From: Bog-473 sp963781955
GTDB taxonomy: Bacteria > Actinomycetota > Acidimicrobiia > Acidimicrobiales > RAAP-2
Assembly (NCBI GenBank): GCA_963781955.1
Contig: CAWAHU010000001.1
Location: 558,001 to 622,000 of the forward strand
DNA length: 64,000 nucleotides
Reading direction: 5' to 3'
The stretch's first letter is position 1; every line of letters begins with the position of its first letter. The notes beneath the pieces were generated by a model that made no database searches, was not told the origin of the DNA, and worked only from the letters and a program-made list of their open reading frames with translations. The translations under genes were made by a program, and so were the position numbers. This document shows, piece by piece, positions 9,293-18,275 of the stretch.

Positions 9293-10743
9293 AGCCTGAA
9301 CGTCGTGTCCTTCACCTCGACCGCGCGCCCGATCAGACCCTCGGTCACTGCCAGGCACGCGGTACCGGCATCTTCGCAGGTGGCGGCGGTGCGCATCCCG
9401 TCGGCGAGCTCGGCCACGATCACCGCGCGCTCCGGGTCGAGACCTTCGGCGCCTCCGTAGGTCACCGTGAAGGAGACCACGGTCCCCGGCTGGGGGCCGG
9501 CGGGAGGCTGGTCGACCACGGGGACGACGAGGGTGGCGGCACGTGCCGCGGCGCCCAGGTCGGCCAACCAGGGCGCGCCGGCCGGGGGGTGGGCCGACCA
9601 CACGGCCAACCCGGGTTTGGAGAGGAGGCCCGAAACGGTGGTGACCAGCCCCTCGGAACCGGGTTCCTCGCGCAGCCGGCTGCCCACCGAGCGCAGGGCC
9701 AGGAGGGCGAAATGGTTGAAGGGGCCGCCCGCGAAGGCCATGCCGCCGGTGAGCGTCGGGGTGCCACCGAGGTCCAGCCCGAGCTCGCGCTGCTGGACCC
9801 GGACCGCAGACGGGAAGCACGAGTACACCTCGGCCAGGGCGAGGTCGCACAGGGGTCGCCCCAGGTGGCGTTCCGCCTCTTGGCCGAGCACGCCCATGGC
9901 CGGCCACGCGCCGAGGTGGCGCCGAGCCGTCAGGGTGACCGCCTCGGAGCAGGAGAGCGCCACGTGAGGGAAGAGCCAGCGCTCGGCGGGGACTCCGGCC
10001 CAGCGCGCCCGCTCGGCGGAGCACATGAGGAGCGCAGTCGCCTGGTTCACCGTCCACTGGCTCGAGTGCCAGCGGTTGTAGGGGTAGGCGAGCGGCCGGT
10101 TGCGCGGCCCGGGTGTCGCGATGGTGCCGGGGTCCATGGGCGCAGGGAAGGCAGCCTCCGGGTTGACCTGCGCCACTGCGTTCATGCGTGACCACAGGGC
10201 GGCGATGGCGGCGCGGTGGTCCTCCGGCAAGTCCCCGTCGGCCGCACCCAGCGCGTTCTCGATGAGTGCGTACGGCACGACGGCCGGCCAGACGATCCCT
10301 GCCTGGATCTCGATGGCCGCCACGAAGTCGGGTGGCCGGGTGAGGACGTCGTCGGGAGGCTCGCGCTCGGTGTCCTCCTCGCTTCCGCCGTCCCTCTCGA
10401 AGGCCCGCGCCTCGGACCCGGCGACGACGACGACGTCCGCCTCACCGCCGGCCACCAGGCCGAGGGCGTGCGAGACGACCTCCTGCTGCGACACTCCGAC
10501 CTCACAGCGCAGTGTGCGGGCGCGCGGGGACCCAGCTCGACGAGCCACCGTGCGGGCCGGGTCGGTGAGTGTCCACGTTCCTTGGGGCACGACGATGGAG
10601 TCGATCCGGCTGAGCAGCCCGGGTGCGCCGGCGTCGTCGCCCGCGGCACGCACCGCCTCGGCCATCAGGTCGGCCGCCGGAGCGGCGGCCGACGCCGCAC
10701 CCAGCCCGACGAGCACGGGCGTCCGTGGGTCGAGGGAGCGCAT
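9289..10743 (-). CDS. Thiolase-like acetyl-CoA acetyltransferase family protein
   Basis: A 484-residue member of the actinobacterial acetyl-CoA-acetyltransferase / thiolase-like type 1 group (compare Mycobacterium Rv1867). It starts DPRTPVLVGLGAAS. GMAFAGGPFNHFALLAL supplies the conserved GGPxNNY-like segment, and an extra beta-rich domain after about residue 400 (VVSFTVTYGGAEGLDPERAV) is characteristic of this type. An N-terminal nucleophilic-cysteine motif of the GGGCASG kind is not evident, so true thiolase activity is uncertain; a lipid-metabolism role is inference. It is the first gene of a minus-strand unit with cydD and cydC, divergent from the hydrolase with 36 bases between the starts. 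Confidence 0.75.
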   Translation of the reverse strand: MRSLDPRTPVLVGLGAASAAAPAADLMAEAVRAAGDDAGAPGLLSRIDSIVVPQGTWTLTDPARTVARRAGSPRARTLRCEVGVSQQEVVSHALGLVAGGEADVVVVAGSEARAFERDGGSEEDTEREPPDDVLTRPPDFVAAIEIQAGIVWPAVVPYALIENALGAADGDLPEDHRAAIAALWSRMNAVAQVNPEAAFPAPMDPGTIATPGPRNRPLAYPYNRWHSSQWTVNQATALLMCSAERARWAGVPAERWLFPHVALSCSEAVTLTARRHLGAWPAMGVLGQEAERHLGRPLCDLALAEVYSCFPSAVRVQQRELGLDLGGTPTLTGGMAFAGGPFNHFALLALRSVGSRLREEPGSEGLVTTVSGLLSKPGLAVWSAHPPAGAPWLADLGAAARAATLVVPVVDQPPAGPQPGTVVSFTVTYGGAEGLDPERAVIVAELADGMRTAATCEDAGTACLAVTEGLIGRAVEVKDTTFRL

Positions 10744-10779
10744 CGATGCTGCCACGACATCCGATGCTACGGTCCGGCC

Positions 10780-11634
10780 ATGTCGAAGGGCGAAGCGGGC
10801 CGCTGGGAGGCGGCTCTCACCGGCTTCACCAAGGAGTCGTTCGAGGCGCAGGGCGAGCGTCGCGAGGTCTTCCGGGTGGGAACCGGGCCCGCCGTGATCG
10901 TGATCAGCGAGATCCCGGGCGTCACCCCCCTGGTCGCCCAGTTCGGGCGGCGCGTGGCCGCAGCGGGGTGCACGGCGGTGCTGCCGGTGCTCTTCGGCGA
11001 CCCGGGGCGGCCGCCCGTGGACCGCCACGGGTTGTACGGCCTGTCCTCGATGGCGCACGTCTGCATCTCGCGCGAGTTCTCCACGTTGGCGCTCAAGCAC
11101 ACGAGCCCGGTCACGGTGTGGCTGCGCGCGCTGGCCAAGGCGGAGCACGAGCGGTGCGGAGGCCCAGGGGTCGGCGTGGTGGGGATGTGCCTCACCGGGG
11201 GATTCGCTCTGGCCATGATGGTCGACGAGGTCGTGGTGGCTCCGGTGCTCAGCCAGCCCTCCCTCCCGTTCCCGATCTCAAAGCGGCGCAAGGCCGATGT
11301 GGGGATCTCCGACGCCGACCTGGCCCGGGTCAAGGAACGCACGGCCGATGGCAGCTGCGTGCTCGGCCTGCGCTTCAGTAACGACCCCTTCTGCTTCCCC
11401 GATCGCTTCGAGACACTGCGGCGTGAGTTGGGCGACGCGTTCATCGCCGTCGAGATCGACTCGGCGCCCGGCAACCCCTACGGCCACCCCAAGACGGCGC
11501 ACTCCGTCCTGACCGAGCACCTCGTCGACGAGGAGGGGAGCCCGACCCGAGCGGCGCTGGACCAGACCCTCTCGTTCTTCCGCGAGAAGCTCGGCGTCGG
11601 GGCCGGTCCGGGTCCGCGCCCGGACGATCTCTGA
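10780..11634 (+). CDS. Dienelactone hydrolase family protein
   Basis: A 284-residue alpha/beta hydrolase. VGMCLTGGFAL (about residue 144) is the G-x-C-x-G-G nucleophile elbow with the cysteine typical of dienelactone hydrolases. VIVISEIPGVTPLVAQF gives the first strand and Glu-containing loop, and the catalytic His is probably in PYGHPKTAHSV. The substrate is probably a cyclic ester or lactone but cannot be named. ATG 10780 follows within 37 bases of the divergent thiolase start, so both promoters must be in or around that short gap. Confidence 0.75.
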   Translation: MSKGEAGRWEAALTGFTKESFEAQGERREVFRVGTGPAVIVISEIPGVTPLVAQFGRRVAAAGCTAVLPVLFGDPGRPPVDRHGLYGLSSMAHVCISREFSTLALKHTSPVTVWLRALAKAEHERCGGPGVGVVGMCLTGGFALAMMVDEVVVAPVLSQPSLPFPISKRRKADVGISDADLARVKERTADGSCVLGLRFSNDPFCFPDRFETLRRELGDAFIAVEIDSAPGNPYGHPKTAHSVLTEHLVDEEGSPTRAALDQTLSFFREKLGVGAGPGPRPDDL

Positions 11635-11699
11635 GCCGGCGCCGGCGACCGAGGACCCGGGAGCCAACGGCTGAACGCCAACACGGTGCGCCTGCTCTC

Positions 11700-12077
11700 C
11701 TAGGGCTCCTTGGGCCGGCCGGGCCTGCGCGGACCACAGCGCCGCCGGCTGGCCGGCTCGACCACCAGCACGTCCGCCGGCGCGCCGCGCCCTCGCTGCT
11801 GATCATGTCGGAGTCCTCGCCGGCCGAGACGGCCGCAGGTGTCGGGCGGTCCGGGGCGGACGAACCGGCTGAGCTCGCCACCGGGGTGGTTCACCGGTGA
11901 CGTCCCGCCGCCGCGGCGCTCGTCTCGGGATGTCCGGCCAGCCGCAAGTCGTGCTGTCGCCGTCCGAGCCGTGGCACCCAGGGCGGCCGCCGAGTCGAGG
12001 GCCACGGCCGATGCTGCGGCGGCTGAGGCCATGGCGGCTGCACCGACGGTGATCAGCTGTGTCTGCCAGCGGCCCAT
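11700..12077 (-). CDS. Possible small Ala-rich exported protein
   Basis: A weak candidate of 125 codons. It begins MGRWQTQLITVGAAAMASAAA, which could be a signal peptide, and a purine-rich GATGAGG lies just upstream of the ATG. The rest is Arg/Pro-rich without a recognisable domain. It is the only plausible reading of the 600 bases between the hydrolase and the response regulator, which are otherwise unannotated and could simply be non-coding. Confidence 0.25.
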   Translation of the reverse strand: MGRWQTQLITVGAAAMASAAAASAVALDSAAALGATARTATARLAAGRTSRDERRGGGTSPVNHPGGELSRFVRPGPPDTCGRLGRRGLRHDQQRGRGAPADVLVVEPASRRRCGPRRPGRPKEP

Positions 12078-12240
12078 GGCACCTCATCGCTTCCCTCCGC
12101 TCCCGCAACCGCGTGGGAGCTCGTGTCCAGCGGACATGGTGCGCCCGGGGCGTGAGCGGGATGTTCGCCAAACGTGAGGGTTCTGTGAGGATCGGTCGCA
12201 TTCCGTCCGATCGGGGTGTGGCAGATGGAAGGCTAGGGGC

Positions 12241-12918
12241 ATGAGCGGCCAGAACGGGACGGTGGTGGTCGTCGAGGACGACCCGCACATCGCCGACTTG
12301 GTCGACCTGTACCTACGCCGTGAAGGCTTCCGGGTCCTACTGGCCGACGATGGGGAGAAGGGGCTCGAGGTCTTCCGCAGGGAGCAGCCGTGGATCGTGA
12401 TCCTCGACGTCGGGCTGCCCGGTGCCCGCGACGGTTTCGAGGTGTGCCGCGAGATCCGGGCGCAGAGCTCGGTGCCTGTCCTCTTCCTCACGGCGCGCGA
12501 CGACGAGGTGGATCGAGTCCTCGGCCTCGAGCTCGGCGCCGATGACTACCTGGTGAAGCCGTTCTCACCCCGGGAGTTGGTCGCACGGGTTCGGGCCATC
12601 CTCCGGCGCACTCGTGAGGGGCCGGCGCCCCAGGAGCTGGTCACGGTGGGTGACATCGAGGTCGACTTGCGCCGGCGCGAGGCGCGCCGGTCGGGCGACG
12701 TCGTGCCGCTGGCCACGCGCGAGTTCGAGCTGCTCGCATTCCTGACCACCAACGGCGGGCTGGCTCTCTCCCGCCAGCAGCTGCTCGACGGGGTGTGGGG
12801 TGCTGACTGGTACGGCGATGAGCGCACCGTCGACGTCCACGTGGCCCAGCTGCGCAAGAAGCTCGGTCCCGACCTGCCCCTGGTCACCGTGTGGGGCGTC
12901 GGATACCGGTTCGGCTGA
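12241..12918 (+). CDS. OmpR/PhoB-family response regulator
   Basis: A 225-residue two-domain regulator. The receiver has the acidic pocket Glu12-Asp13-Asp14, phospho-acceptor Asp56 in VILDVGLPG, Thr in FLTARDD and Lys in DDYLVKPFS. The C-terminal winged helix (about 128-225) has the family ending RTVDVHVAQLRKKLG and VWGVGYRFG. It is three bases upstream of the histidine kinase gene and certainly its partner. No direct target sites were recognised. Confidence 0.93.
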   Translation: MSGQNGTVVVVEDDPHIADLVDLYLRREGFRVLLADDGEKGLEVFRREQPWIVILDVGLPGARDGFEVCREIRAQSSVPVLFLTARDDEVDRVLGLELGADDYLVKPFSPRELVARVRAILRRTREGPAPQELVTVGDIEVDLRRREARRSGDVVPLATREFELLAFLTTNGGLALSRQQLLDGVWGADWYGDERTVDVHVAQLRKKLGPDLPLVTVWGVGYRFG

Positions 12919-12921
12919 GCC

Positions 12922-14409
12922 GTGCGCCGCCGTCTCATGTTGGCCATGGTCGGACTCGTGGCCGTCGTGCTGGTCATCGCCGGCCTGGGGAGCCTGGTGC
13001 TGACCCGCAAGGCGGCACGCGACCAGGCGCAGTCGCAGTTGGCCTCGGAGGCCAATGCGCTGACCTCGTCGAAGGTGAGCACTCAGTCACTCAAGGTGTT
13101 GGGCGTCATCAAGCGAACCCTCGAGCTCGAGGACGCCGACTTCGTGCGCATCGACCGCTTCGGCACGATCGTCTCGCGACTGCCCGATGGACTCACGGCG
13201 CGGGACATCGACGTGTCGGCCCTCCAGGCGGGGAAGACCACCACGGGCCGCCAGGGAAATCTCGTCTATGCGGTGGCACCGGTCTCGTTGTCCGAAGCCG
13301 AACGAAGCCGACTGGCGCGCCGGCTCGGCTTCGAGGGCACGTTCGCCGTCCTCTTGACGCGTGACATCGGAGGTCTCGGGCCGAGCTGGGGCTACTTCAT
13401 CGTCGCCGGCGGGGCGGCGTTGGCCGTATCTGCGCTGGTGGCCGCGCAGATGTCTCGGCGCATGTCGCGGCCGTTGGTCGAGGCCATGGAGGTGACGGGC
13501 CGCATTGCGGCGGGGGACCTCGAGAGCCGGGTACCGGTACGGCGCAGCGACTATCCAGAATTCACGTCCTTGGCCGGGTCCATCAACGGCATGGCCCAGA
13601 GCCTCGAGGACAGCCGGGCACGTGAACGCCACCTGCTGTTGGCCGTCTCGCACGACCTGCGGACGCCGTTGACCTCCATCCGGGGCTTCGCCGAGGCGAT
13701 CCAGGATGGCGCCGTCGAGGACACTCACCATGCCGCCGACGTCATCATCGCCGAGTCCCGTCGGCTGGAGCGGCTGGTGGGCGACCTCCTCGACCTGACA
13801 AAGCTCGAGGCCCGCCAGATGTCGATCGCCATGCGGCCCACCGACGCGGCCGAGGTCGTCACGACGACGGCCGAAGGGTTCCTCCCCGCGGCAGCCAAGC
13901 GGGGTCAGGCCGTCGTCGTGCACGTGGCCGGTGCACCACCGGTCCCGGCCGCCGCCCCGCCTCCGCTCCCACCGGTCGCTGCGGACCCGGATCGCCTGGC
14001 GCAGCTGCTGGCGAATCTGGTCGAGAACGCGTTGAACTTCGCCCGGACGACCGTCAGGGTGACACTGGTGGACGACGCCGCGTCCCACGCGGCCGTGATC
14101 ACGGTCGACGACGACGGTCCGGGCATCGCCTCGGCTGATTTGCCGCGGGTGTTCGAGCGCTTCTACCAGGCCGACCGCGGACCCAACCGGACCATGGGCT
14201 CGGGGCTCGGGCTGGCCATCGTCTCGGAGCTGGCGGCCGCCATGGGGGGCTCGGTCCGCGCCGAATCGCCTCTCGGGTCCGACGGCGGCTCACGCTTCGT
14301 GGTCACGCTCCGGCACTGGCCGGACGGCGAGGGTAGGGGTCTCAGGGACCAGGGCTCGGAGCCGGCACGGTCGACGCTGCCGGCAGTCCCGTCACCGCGA
14401 GCGGACTGA
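12922..14409 (+). CDS. Membrane sensor histidine kinase
   Basis: A 495-residue kinase. One membrane helix lies at about 7-30, an extracytoplasmic sensor region at about 31-150 and a second helix at about 157-178. A HAMP linker follows, then the HisKA motif LLAVSHDLRTPLTSIRGF with phospho-accepting His244. The HATPase domain has NLVENALNFA (N-box), DDGPGIA (G1) and GSGLGLAIV (G2). It phosphorylates the regulator encoded just upstream. GTG 12922 is the start. The last 68 bases overlap the 3' end of a gene on the opposite strand. Confidence 0.93.
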   Translation: MRRRLMLAMVGLVAVVLVIAGLGSLVLTRKAARDQAQSQLASEANALTSSKVSTQSLKVLGVIKRTLELEDADFVRIDRFGTIVSRLPDGLTARDIDVSALQAGKTTTGRQGNLVYAVAPVSLSEAERSRLARRLGFEGTFAVLLTRDIGGLGPSWGYFIVAGGAALAVSALVAAQMSRRMSRPLVEAMEVTGRIAAGDLESRVPVRRSDYPEFTSLAGSINGMAQSLEDSRARERHLLLAVSHDLRTPLTSIRGFAEAIQDGAVEDTHHAADVIIAESRRLERLVGDLLDLTKLEARQMSIAMRPTDAAEVVTTTAEGFLPAAAKRGQAVVVHVAGAPPVPAAAPPPLPPVAADPDRLAQLLANLVENALNFARTTVRVTLVDDAASHAAVITVDDDGPGIASADLPRVFERFYQADRGPNRTMGSGLGLAIVSELAAAMGGSVRAESPLGSDGGSRFVVTLRHWPDGEGRGLRDQGSEPARSTLPAVPSPRAD

Positions 14410-14752
14410 CCGAGACCACCGGCGTCACCACGTCGGGCGCGAACATCATCTCCATGACGCGGTAGGTGCCTCCGTACGAGCCGACCGCGGCCAGCGCACT
14501 GAGCACGAACGCCGAGACGAAGGTCCGCAACCTGCCGGCCGGGGTGCGTTCTCGCAGTACGGGTCGAGGCGCACCGGCGCGCCTGTCGGTGCCGGTACGC
14601 CGGTCTCCGCCGGTCCGCCTGTCGGTGGCCGAGCGCCTGTCGGCGTCCGAGCGCCTCTCGGCGCCACGCCACCCCTTCTCGCGCGCATGCTTGGGCCCCG
14701 TGCGGCGCTCCGACCGTGCGGAAGTCTGCGTAGGGGCCGCCTGCGGGTCCAC
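14342..14752 (-). CDS. Asp-Arg-Arg repeat protein with one membrane segment
   Basis: A 136-residue protein from GTG 14752, not matched to any family I recognise. Residues about 30-60 are a charged repeat: RRSDADRR, RRTGGDRR, RRTGTDRRAG. One hydrophobic helix follows (FVSAFVLSALAAVGSYGG, about 77-94), then a Val/Ser/Pro-rich tail. The layout suggests a cytoplasmic Arg-rich segment with the C terminus outside. The DNA of the repeat is a degenerate 12-base tandem array (about 14578-14668). Its 3' end runs 68 bases into the kinase gene on the other strand, so transcripts of the two would be antisense. The start is uncertain because the frame stays open far upstream. Confidence 0.5.
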   Translation of the reverse strand: MDPQAAPTQTSARSERRTGPKHAREKGWRGAERRSDADRRSATDRRTGGDRRTGTDRRAGAPRPVLRERTPAGRLRTFVSAFVLSALAAVGSYGGTYRVMEMMFAPDVVTPVVSVSPLAVTGLPAASTVPAPSPGP

Positions 14753-14889
14753 GTGGGAATTTCGGCACGCTGGGATCCGACCTTGAACGGGCCGGCGGGG
14801 CGAGCACGACGGGGCCCGCTGACCAGGCATTCCTTGGTCCGTGGCGCACCGGTGAGCCGGGATCACGGCGGGAAGGGGCAGGCGCCGAC

Positions 14890-15792
14890 CTAGGTGCCGA
14901 AGAACGTCGTCCCGAAGGCCTCGATCCACTCTTGGGGCGCCGGGGCGGGGGCCCATTGGGGGCTGACGAAGGTCCAGTCCACTCCCAAGTCCTCCTCCAT
15001 CCGGCCGAAGGCGTCGCGGATCTGCTCGGCGTCTCGCTCGAAGTCCGAGAGGCTCGGTCCGCGGTAGCCGTGGACGAGCTCGAGCTGCTCGTAACGCTCC
15101 CCGGCGAATCGTTCCAGGGTGGCGAGCCGCTCGCGAAGCTCCTCGACGCTGGTCACGGGCGGCGTGCGGGCGGTCTTGGCCACCGAGGCCGGGGCGGTCA
15201 TGGGCATCCAGCCGTCGGCGTACTTTGCGGCGCGCCTGAGCGCGGCGTCCGAGTTCCCGCCCATCCAGATCGGGACCCGGTTGCCCCGCGGCGCCGGTAG
15301 CGCGTGGATGTTGCGGGCCGAGAAGTGGCGGCCGTCGAAGCTGAACGGCTCTCCGCTCCAGTGGAGCCACATGACCTCGAGCGCCTCCTCGAAGAGTGCG
15401 TTGCGCTCGTCGAAGTCCACCCCCACGGCGAAGAACTCGGACTTGAGGTATCCGGCGCCGGCACCCAGGACGAAGCGCCCCTCGGACATGCGGTTCAGTG
15501 TGGCCGCGCTCTTGGCCAGGACCAGCGGATTGCGGTACGGGATCACGCTGAGGTTCGTCACGAGACGCAGCTCGGATGTGACGGCGGCAGCAGCGGCCAG
15601 GGCGACGAACGGGTCCAGGCTCTGGTGCCCACCGGACTCGAGCCACGGGCTGCTCGGGGCGGGGTGCTCGGTGAGCGAGATCCCGTGGAACCCCGCCGCT
15701 TCGGCGGCTCGGGCGATGTCCGGGATCGCACCGGCATCGAGCAGGTCGATGCCGCTCCCGTTTGCCTCGGGATAGTGCAGGATGAAGCGCAC
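14890..15792 (-). CDS. LLM-class F420-dependent oxidoreductase-like protein
   Basis: A 300-residue luciferase-like monooxygenase-fold TIM barrel. Typical segments are HGISLTEHPAP, RLVTNLSVIPYRNPLVLAKSAATLNRMS, GRFVLGAGAGYLKSEF and VPIWMGGNSDAALRRAAKYADGW, the last a cofactor-binding signature. Many actinobacterial members use coenzyme F420, but FMN cannot be excluded, and the substrate is unknown. It is transcribed alone or upstream of the small repeat membrane protein. Confidence 0.85.
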   Translation of the reverse strand: MRFILHYPEANGSGIDLLDAGAIPDIARAAEAAGFHGISLTEHPAPSSPWLESGGHQSLDPFVALAAAAAVTSELRLVTNLSVIPYRNPLVLAKSAATLNRMSEGRFVLGAGAGYLKSEFFAVGVDFDERNALFEEALEVMWLHWSGEPFSFDGRHFSARNIHALPAPRGNRVPIWMGGNSDAALRRAAKYADGWMPMTAPASVAKTARTPPVTSVEELRERLATLERFAGERYEQLELVHGYRGPSLSDFERDAEQIRDAFGRMEEDLGVDWTFVSPQWAPAPAPQEWIEAFGTTFFGT

Positions 15793-15870
15793 GGTTTCTC
15801 CGTTCTCGTGCTGTCCAGGGCGGCCATCGCCGGTCAGGACACTACCGAGCCCCTCGCGGCATTGCCGGGC

Positions 15871-16689
15871 TCAATCGGTGTCGAACAAGAACAGTTGTAC
15901 GAGCCGGGTCGGAGCCCAAGCGCCATCGGACGAGGGTCCGTACGACGTGGCCGAGTGGATGAGACTCGCGTCCCAGATCACGAGGCGGTTGTAGATGCCC
16001 GCCACCGATTCGACCAGTTCCCAGTTGTCGTCGTGCTCGAGGTTGTAAGGATCGTCGACGACCACTTCCGCTGTCGCCACCGCCCGCGGGCTGCCGAGCC
16101 GAGCTTCCTCCAACGGGTGTGCCGGCCGGCGCCGGCAGCCGCACGTGCGGTCGCGCCAGAAGCTGGTGCCCGTCTCGGGTGGTGCGTCCGGCGTGAGGTG
16201 GACCACGGCGGCGAATCCCTGGGATCCGTGACACCACACCAGTGGGTCGGTGGCGCGTGCTTGCTGAAAGGTGCCGTTGGCGCGATGGCCCGGCCACGCG
16301 CTGACCTGCGCGCCTACGAGGCGGCCCAGTTCCTCACGCATGCCCGGCCACAAGAACCGGCTCCTCGTGTGAAGGCCCGGGAAGGGCCAGAGGCCGTCCC
16401 CGGCTTCCTGGGTCTCGTGGAAGTCCTGGGCGAGGGCGAGCACGCGCACTTCGTCCGGGTCGCGGAAGAAGTCGTCGATTGCCAGCACGCTCGGCGCACG
16501 ACCGTTGAACCTGGACCGAGCCCGCTCGGGGTCCTGAAGCGACTCGAGGACCTCCTCGGGGATCCAGACCGGCTCGGGGCTCTCTCCGACCTCTATCAGG
16601 TAGCTCGCCCGGCCGTCCTGGGTGCCCACCTGCCGCACCACGCCCTCCCCGCTGGCGATCCGCACGACCTCGCCGATGCTGAGCGCCAC
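15871..16689 (-). CDS. DUF6445-like protein, possible 2-oxoglutarate dioxygenase fold
   Basis: A 272-residue protein. Following an N-terminal beta-rich region, VLAIDDFFRDPDEVR and FPGLHTRSRFLWP match the start of DUF6445-like proteins. VWCHGSQGFAAVVHLTPDAPPETGTSFWRD resembles the jelly-roll core of 2-oxoglutarate/Fe(II) enzymes, and RLVIWDASLIHSA provides a second conserved His near the C terminus. Enzymatic activity is inference. A hairpin separates it from the glycosyltransferase-TPR gene upstream. Confidence 0.55.
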   Translation of the reverse strand: MALSIGEVVRIASGEGVVRQVGTQDGRASYLIEVGESPEPVWIPEEVLESLQDPERARSRFNGRAPSVLAIDDFFRDPDEVRVLALAQDFHETQEAGDGLWPFPGLHTRSRFLWPGMREELGRLVGAQVSAWPGHRANGTFQQARATDPLVWCHGSQGFAAVVHLTPDAPPETGTSFWRDRTCGCRRRPAHPLEEARLGSPRAVATAEVVVDDPYNLEHDDNWELVESVAGIYNRLVIWDASLIHSATSYGPSSDGAWAPTRLVQLFLFDTD

Positions 16690-16710
16690 AGGGCAAGTAT
16701 CGCGGACTGC

Positions 16711-16759
16711 GGCTCACCCGGCCCGCGGGCCCCGGCCCGGTGACCCGGCCCGGTGAGCC
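16711..16759 (-). terminator. GC-rich hairpin between two minus-strand genes
   Basis: GGCTCACC (16711-16718) pairs with GGTGAGCC (16752-16759), and the enclosed sequence is itself almost entirely complementary GGGCC/GGCCC blocks. It lies directly after the stop of the glycosyltransferase-TPR gene on the minus strand. There is no run of U. Termination or mRNA-end protection is inferred from position. Confidence 0.5.
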
Positions 16760-16781
16760 GGGCCGCTGGCCGGTCACGCGG

Positions 16782-18161
16782 TTAGCTGCCCCCGTGCTGC
16801 GGCGTACCGTTCTGCAGCGCGAGCTGGCGGCGGTATCTCCGTAGCGTCTCCTCGGACTCACTGCGGTGGGGCGAGCCGTCGAGCGACCGTTCCAACTCGA
16901 CGATCGCCTGCCGATAGAGGCCGAGTTCGGCGTGGCAACGCGCCAGGTACTCCCAGAGCACCCACGCGGAGAGGCGGGTATCGAAGGTGTGACCCTGCGG
17001 AGAGGCGTGTGAGGTGGCCGCCGTGAAGTAGGTCGCTGCGGTGGTCCATTCCTCTCGGTCGAAGTGGTGCACGCCGAGCGCAACGACCGCATCGACTCGC
17101 GATCGGTCGAGACTGGACGCCCGCAGGAGGTAGCCGTACTTGGCCTCGTCGTCACCGATGGCCTGGCAGCACCGCGCCATCTTGACGAAGGCGTCGTAGC
17201 GAACGGACCGGATGGCGCTGAGCGTCCGGTCGTCTCCCTCGTGTTCACGGCTCAAGCGGACGGTCTCGTCGAGGAACTGATCGAACACCACGAGCGCAAT
17301 TCGGAAGTGCTGTTCCTCGAGCAGCGCGTCAGCCCGGTGCATGAGGAGATCGAGCGAGTCGCCCAGTTCGTCATCCCCACCCAGGTGGGCCCGAGGGTCC
17401 GGTTGTCCTCCGTCCTCGGACGGCGCGGGCGGAATCGGCGCGTCCTTGCGCAGGTGGCGCGGCAGTGGTCGCTCCTCGATCCAGGCATCTGTCCACACGA
17501 TCGTCTCGGGCCGGCGCACGTAGGTGCCCGGCAACAGACCGAGCTCGATGTCATCACCGCTACCGGACCAGCGCACGCCTCGACCCCGGCGCACGACCCG
17601 GGTGAGCTCCCGGCCCTGCGGCGCGGTGTCCGCACCGGACCCGGGCGACGTCTCCGCCGCACGGACGAGTAGGCGAACGGCCCCAACCTCCGGGTCTTCG
17701 CTCAGGTGTCGCTTGAGGGCATCGAAGCCGGCACGCGCCTGATGCGGCACGTGTTCGGACGTCTCGAGCCACAGGATCCACGCGTTGGAGCAATGGTCGA
17801 GGGCGAAGTTACAGGCGTCGGCCGTGTCGCCCGTCGCGGCGAACTCGAATACCCGGGCGCCGTGCTCTTCGGCCGCGATTCGGGTGGAACCATCCCCGCT
17901 GACGTCGACTACGACGAGCTCGTCGCACACGGTCGAGGCATCCTCGAGCACCGCGCCGAGACCCGGCTCGCCGCCCTTCACGACCATGGCGAGCGACCAG
18001 GGGACGATCCGTGGGGCCGATGGCGCAGCGTCCGGACGATGTCCGGACTCGGAGCCGAGGGGGCCGGCTCCAGAACCGAGAGGGCCGACTTCGGGGGTAC
18101 CGTGACGTCGGGCGCTGACGGGCGGCAGGTAGATGGTGGGGGAGGTGCCGGAGAGCGCCAT
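16782..18161 (-). CDS. GT2-like glycosyltransferase with C-terminal TPR-like helices
   Basis: A 459-residue protein. Residues about 50-135 resemble the nucleotide-binding half of GT2 enzymes: SLAMVVKGGEPGLGAVLEDA, then CDELVVVDVSGDGST, then ACNFALDHCSNAWILWLETSE (a variant of the usual DxDE segment, with Glu-Thr-Ser-Glu). From about 270 there are helical repeats with Ala/Leu/Tyr spacing (ADALLEEQHFRIALVVFDQF and WVLWEYLARCHAELGLYRQA) typical of TPR units. Such fusions act in protein or cell-wall glycosylation; the target is unknown. The altered DxD motif leaves activity uncertain. It is divergent from the universal stress gene. Confidence 0.65.
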   Translation of the reverse strand: MALSGTSPTIYLPPVSARRHGTPEVGPLGSGAGPLGSESGHRPDAAPSAPRIVPWSLAMVVKGGEPGLGAVLEDASTVCDELVVVDVSGDGSTRIAAEEHGARVFEFAATGDTADACNFALDHCSNAWILWLETSEHVPHQARAGFDALKRHLSEDPEVGAVRLLVRAAETSPGSGADTAPQGRELTRVVRRGRGVRWSGSGDDIELGLLPGTYVRRPETIVWTDAWIEERPLPRHLRKDAPIPPAPSEDGGQPDPRAHLGGDDELGDSLDLLMHRADALLEEQHFRIALVVFDQFLDETVRLSREHEGDDRTLSAIRSVRYDAFVKMARCCQAIGDDEAKYGYLLRASSLDRSRVDAVVALGVHHFDREEWTTAATYFTAATSHASPQGHTFDTRLSAWVLWEYLARCHAELGLYRQAIVELERSLDGSPHRSESEETLRRYRRQLALQNGTPQHGGS

Positions 18162-18275
18162 GCTCCGGGGAGCCTACGCGCTGGTCAGCCAGGTGCCCGT
18201 CCGGCTGGCCGCGGTGACCCTCGCGCGCGCAGCATGGTCTCTCAGACACGTCCGTCCAGACGAGGGGAGCCGACC

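Noticed and set aside
16711..16759. Mobile-element repeat (REP-like)
   Set aside because: A single copy was seen; a local hairpin after a stop codon is sufficient explanation.
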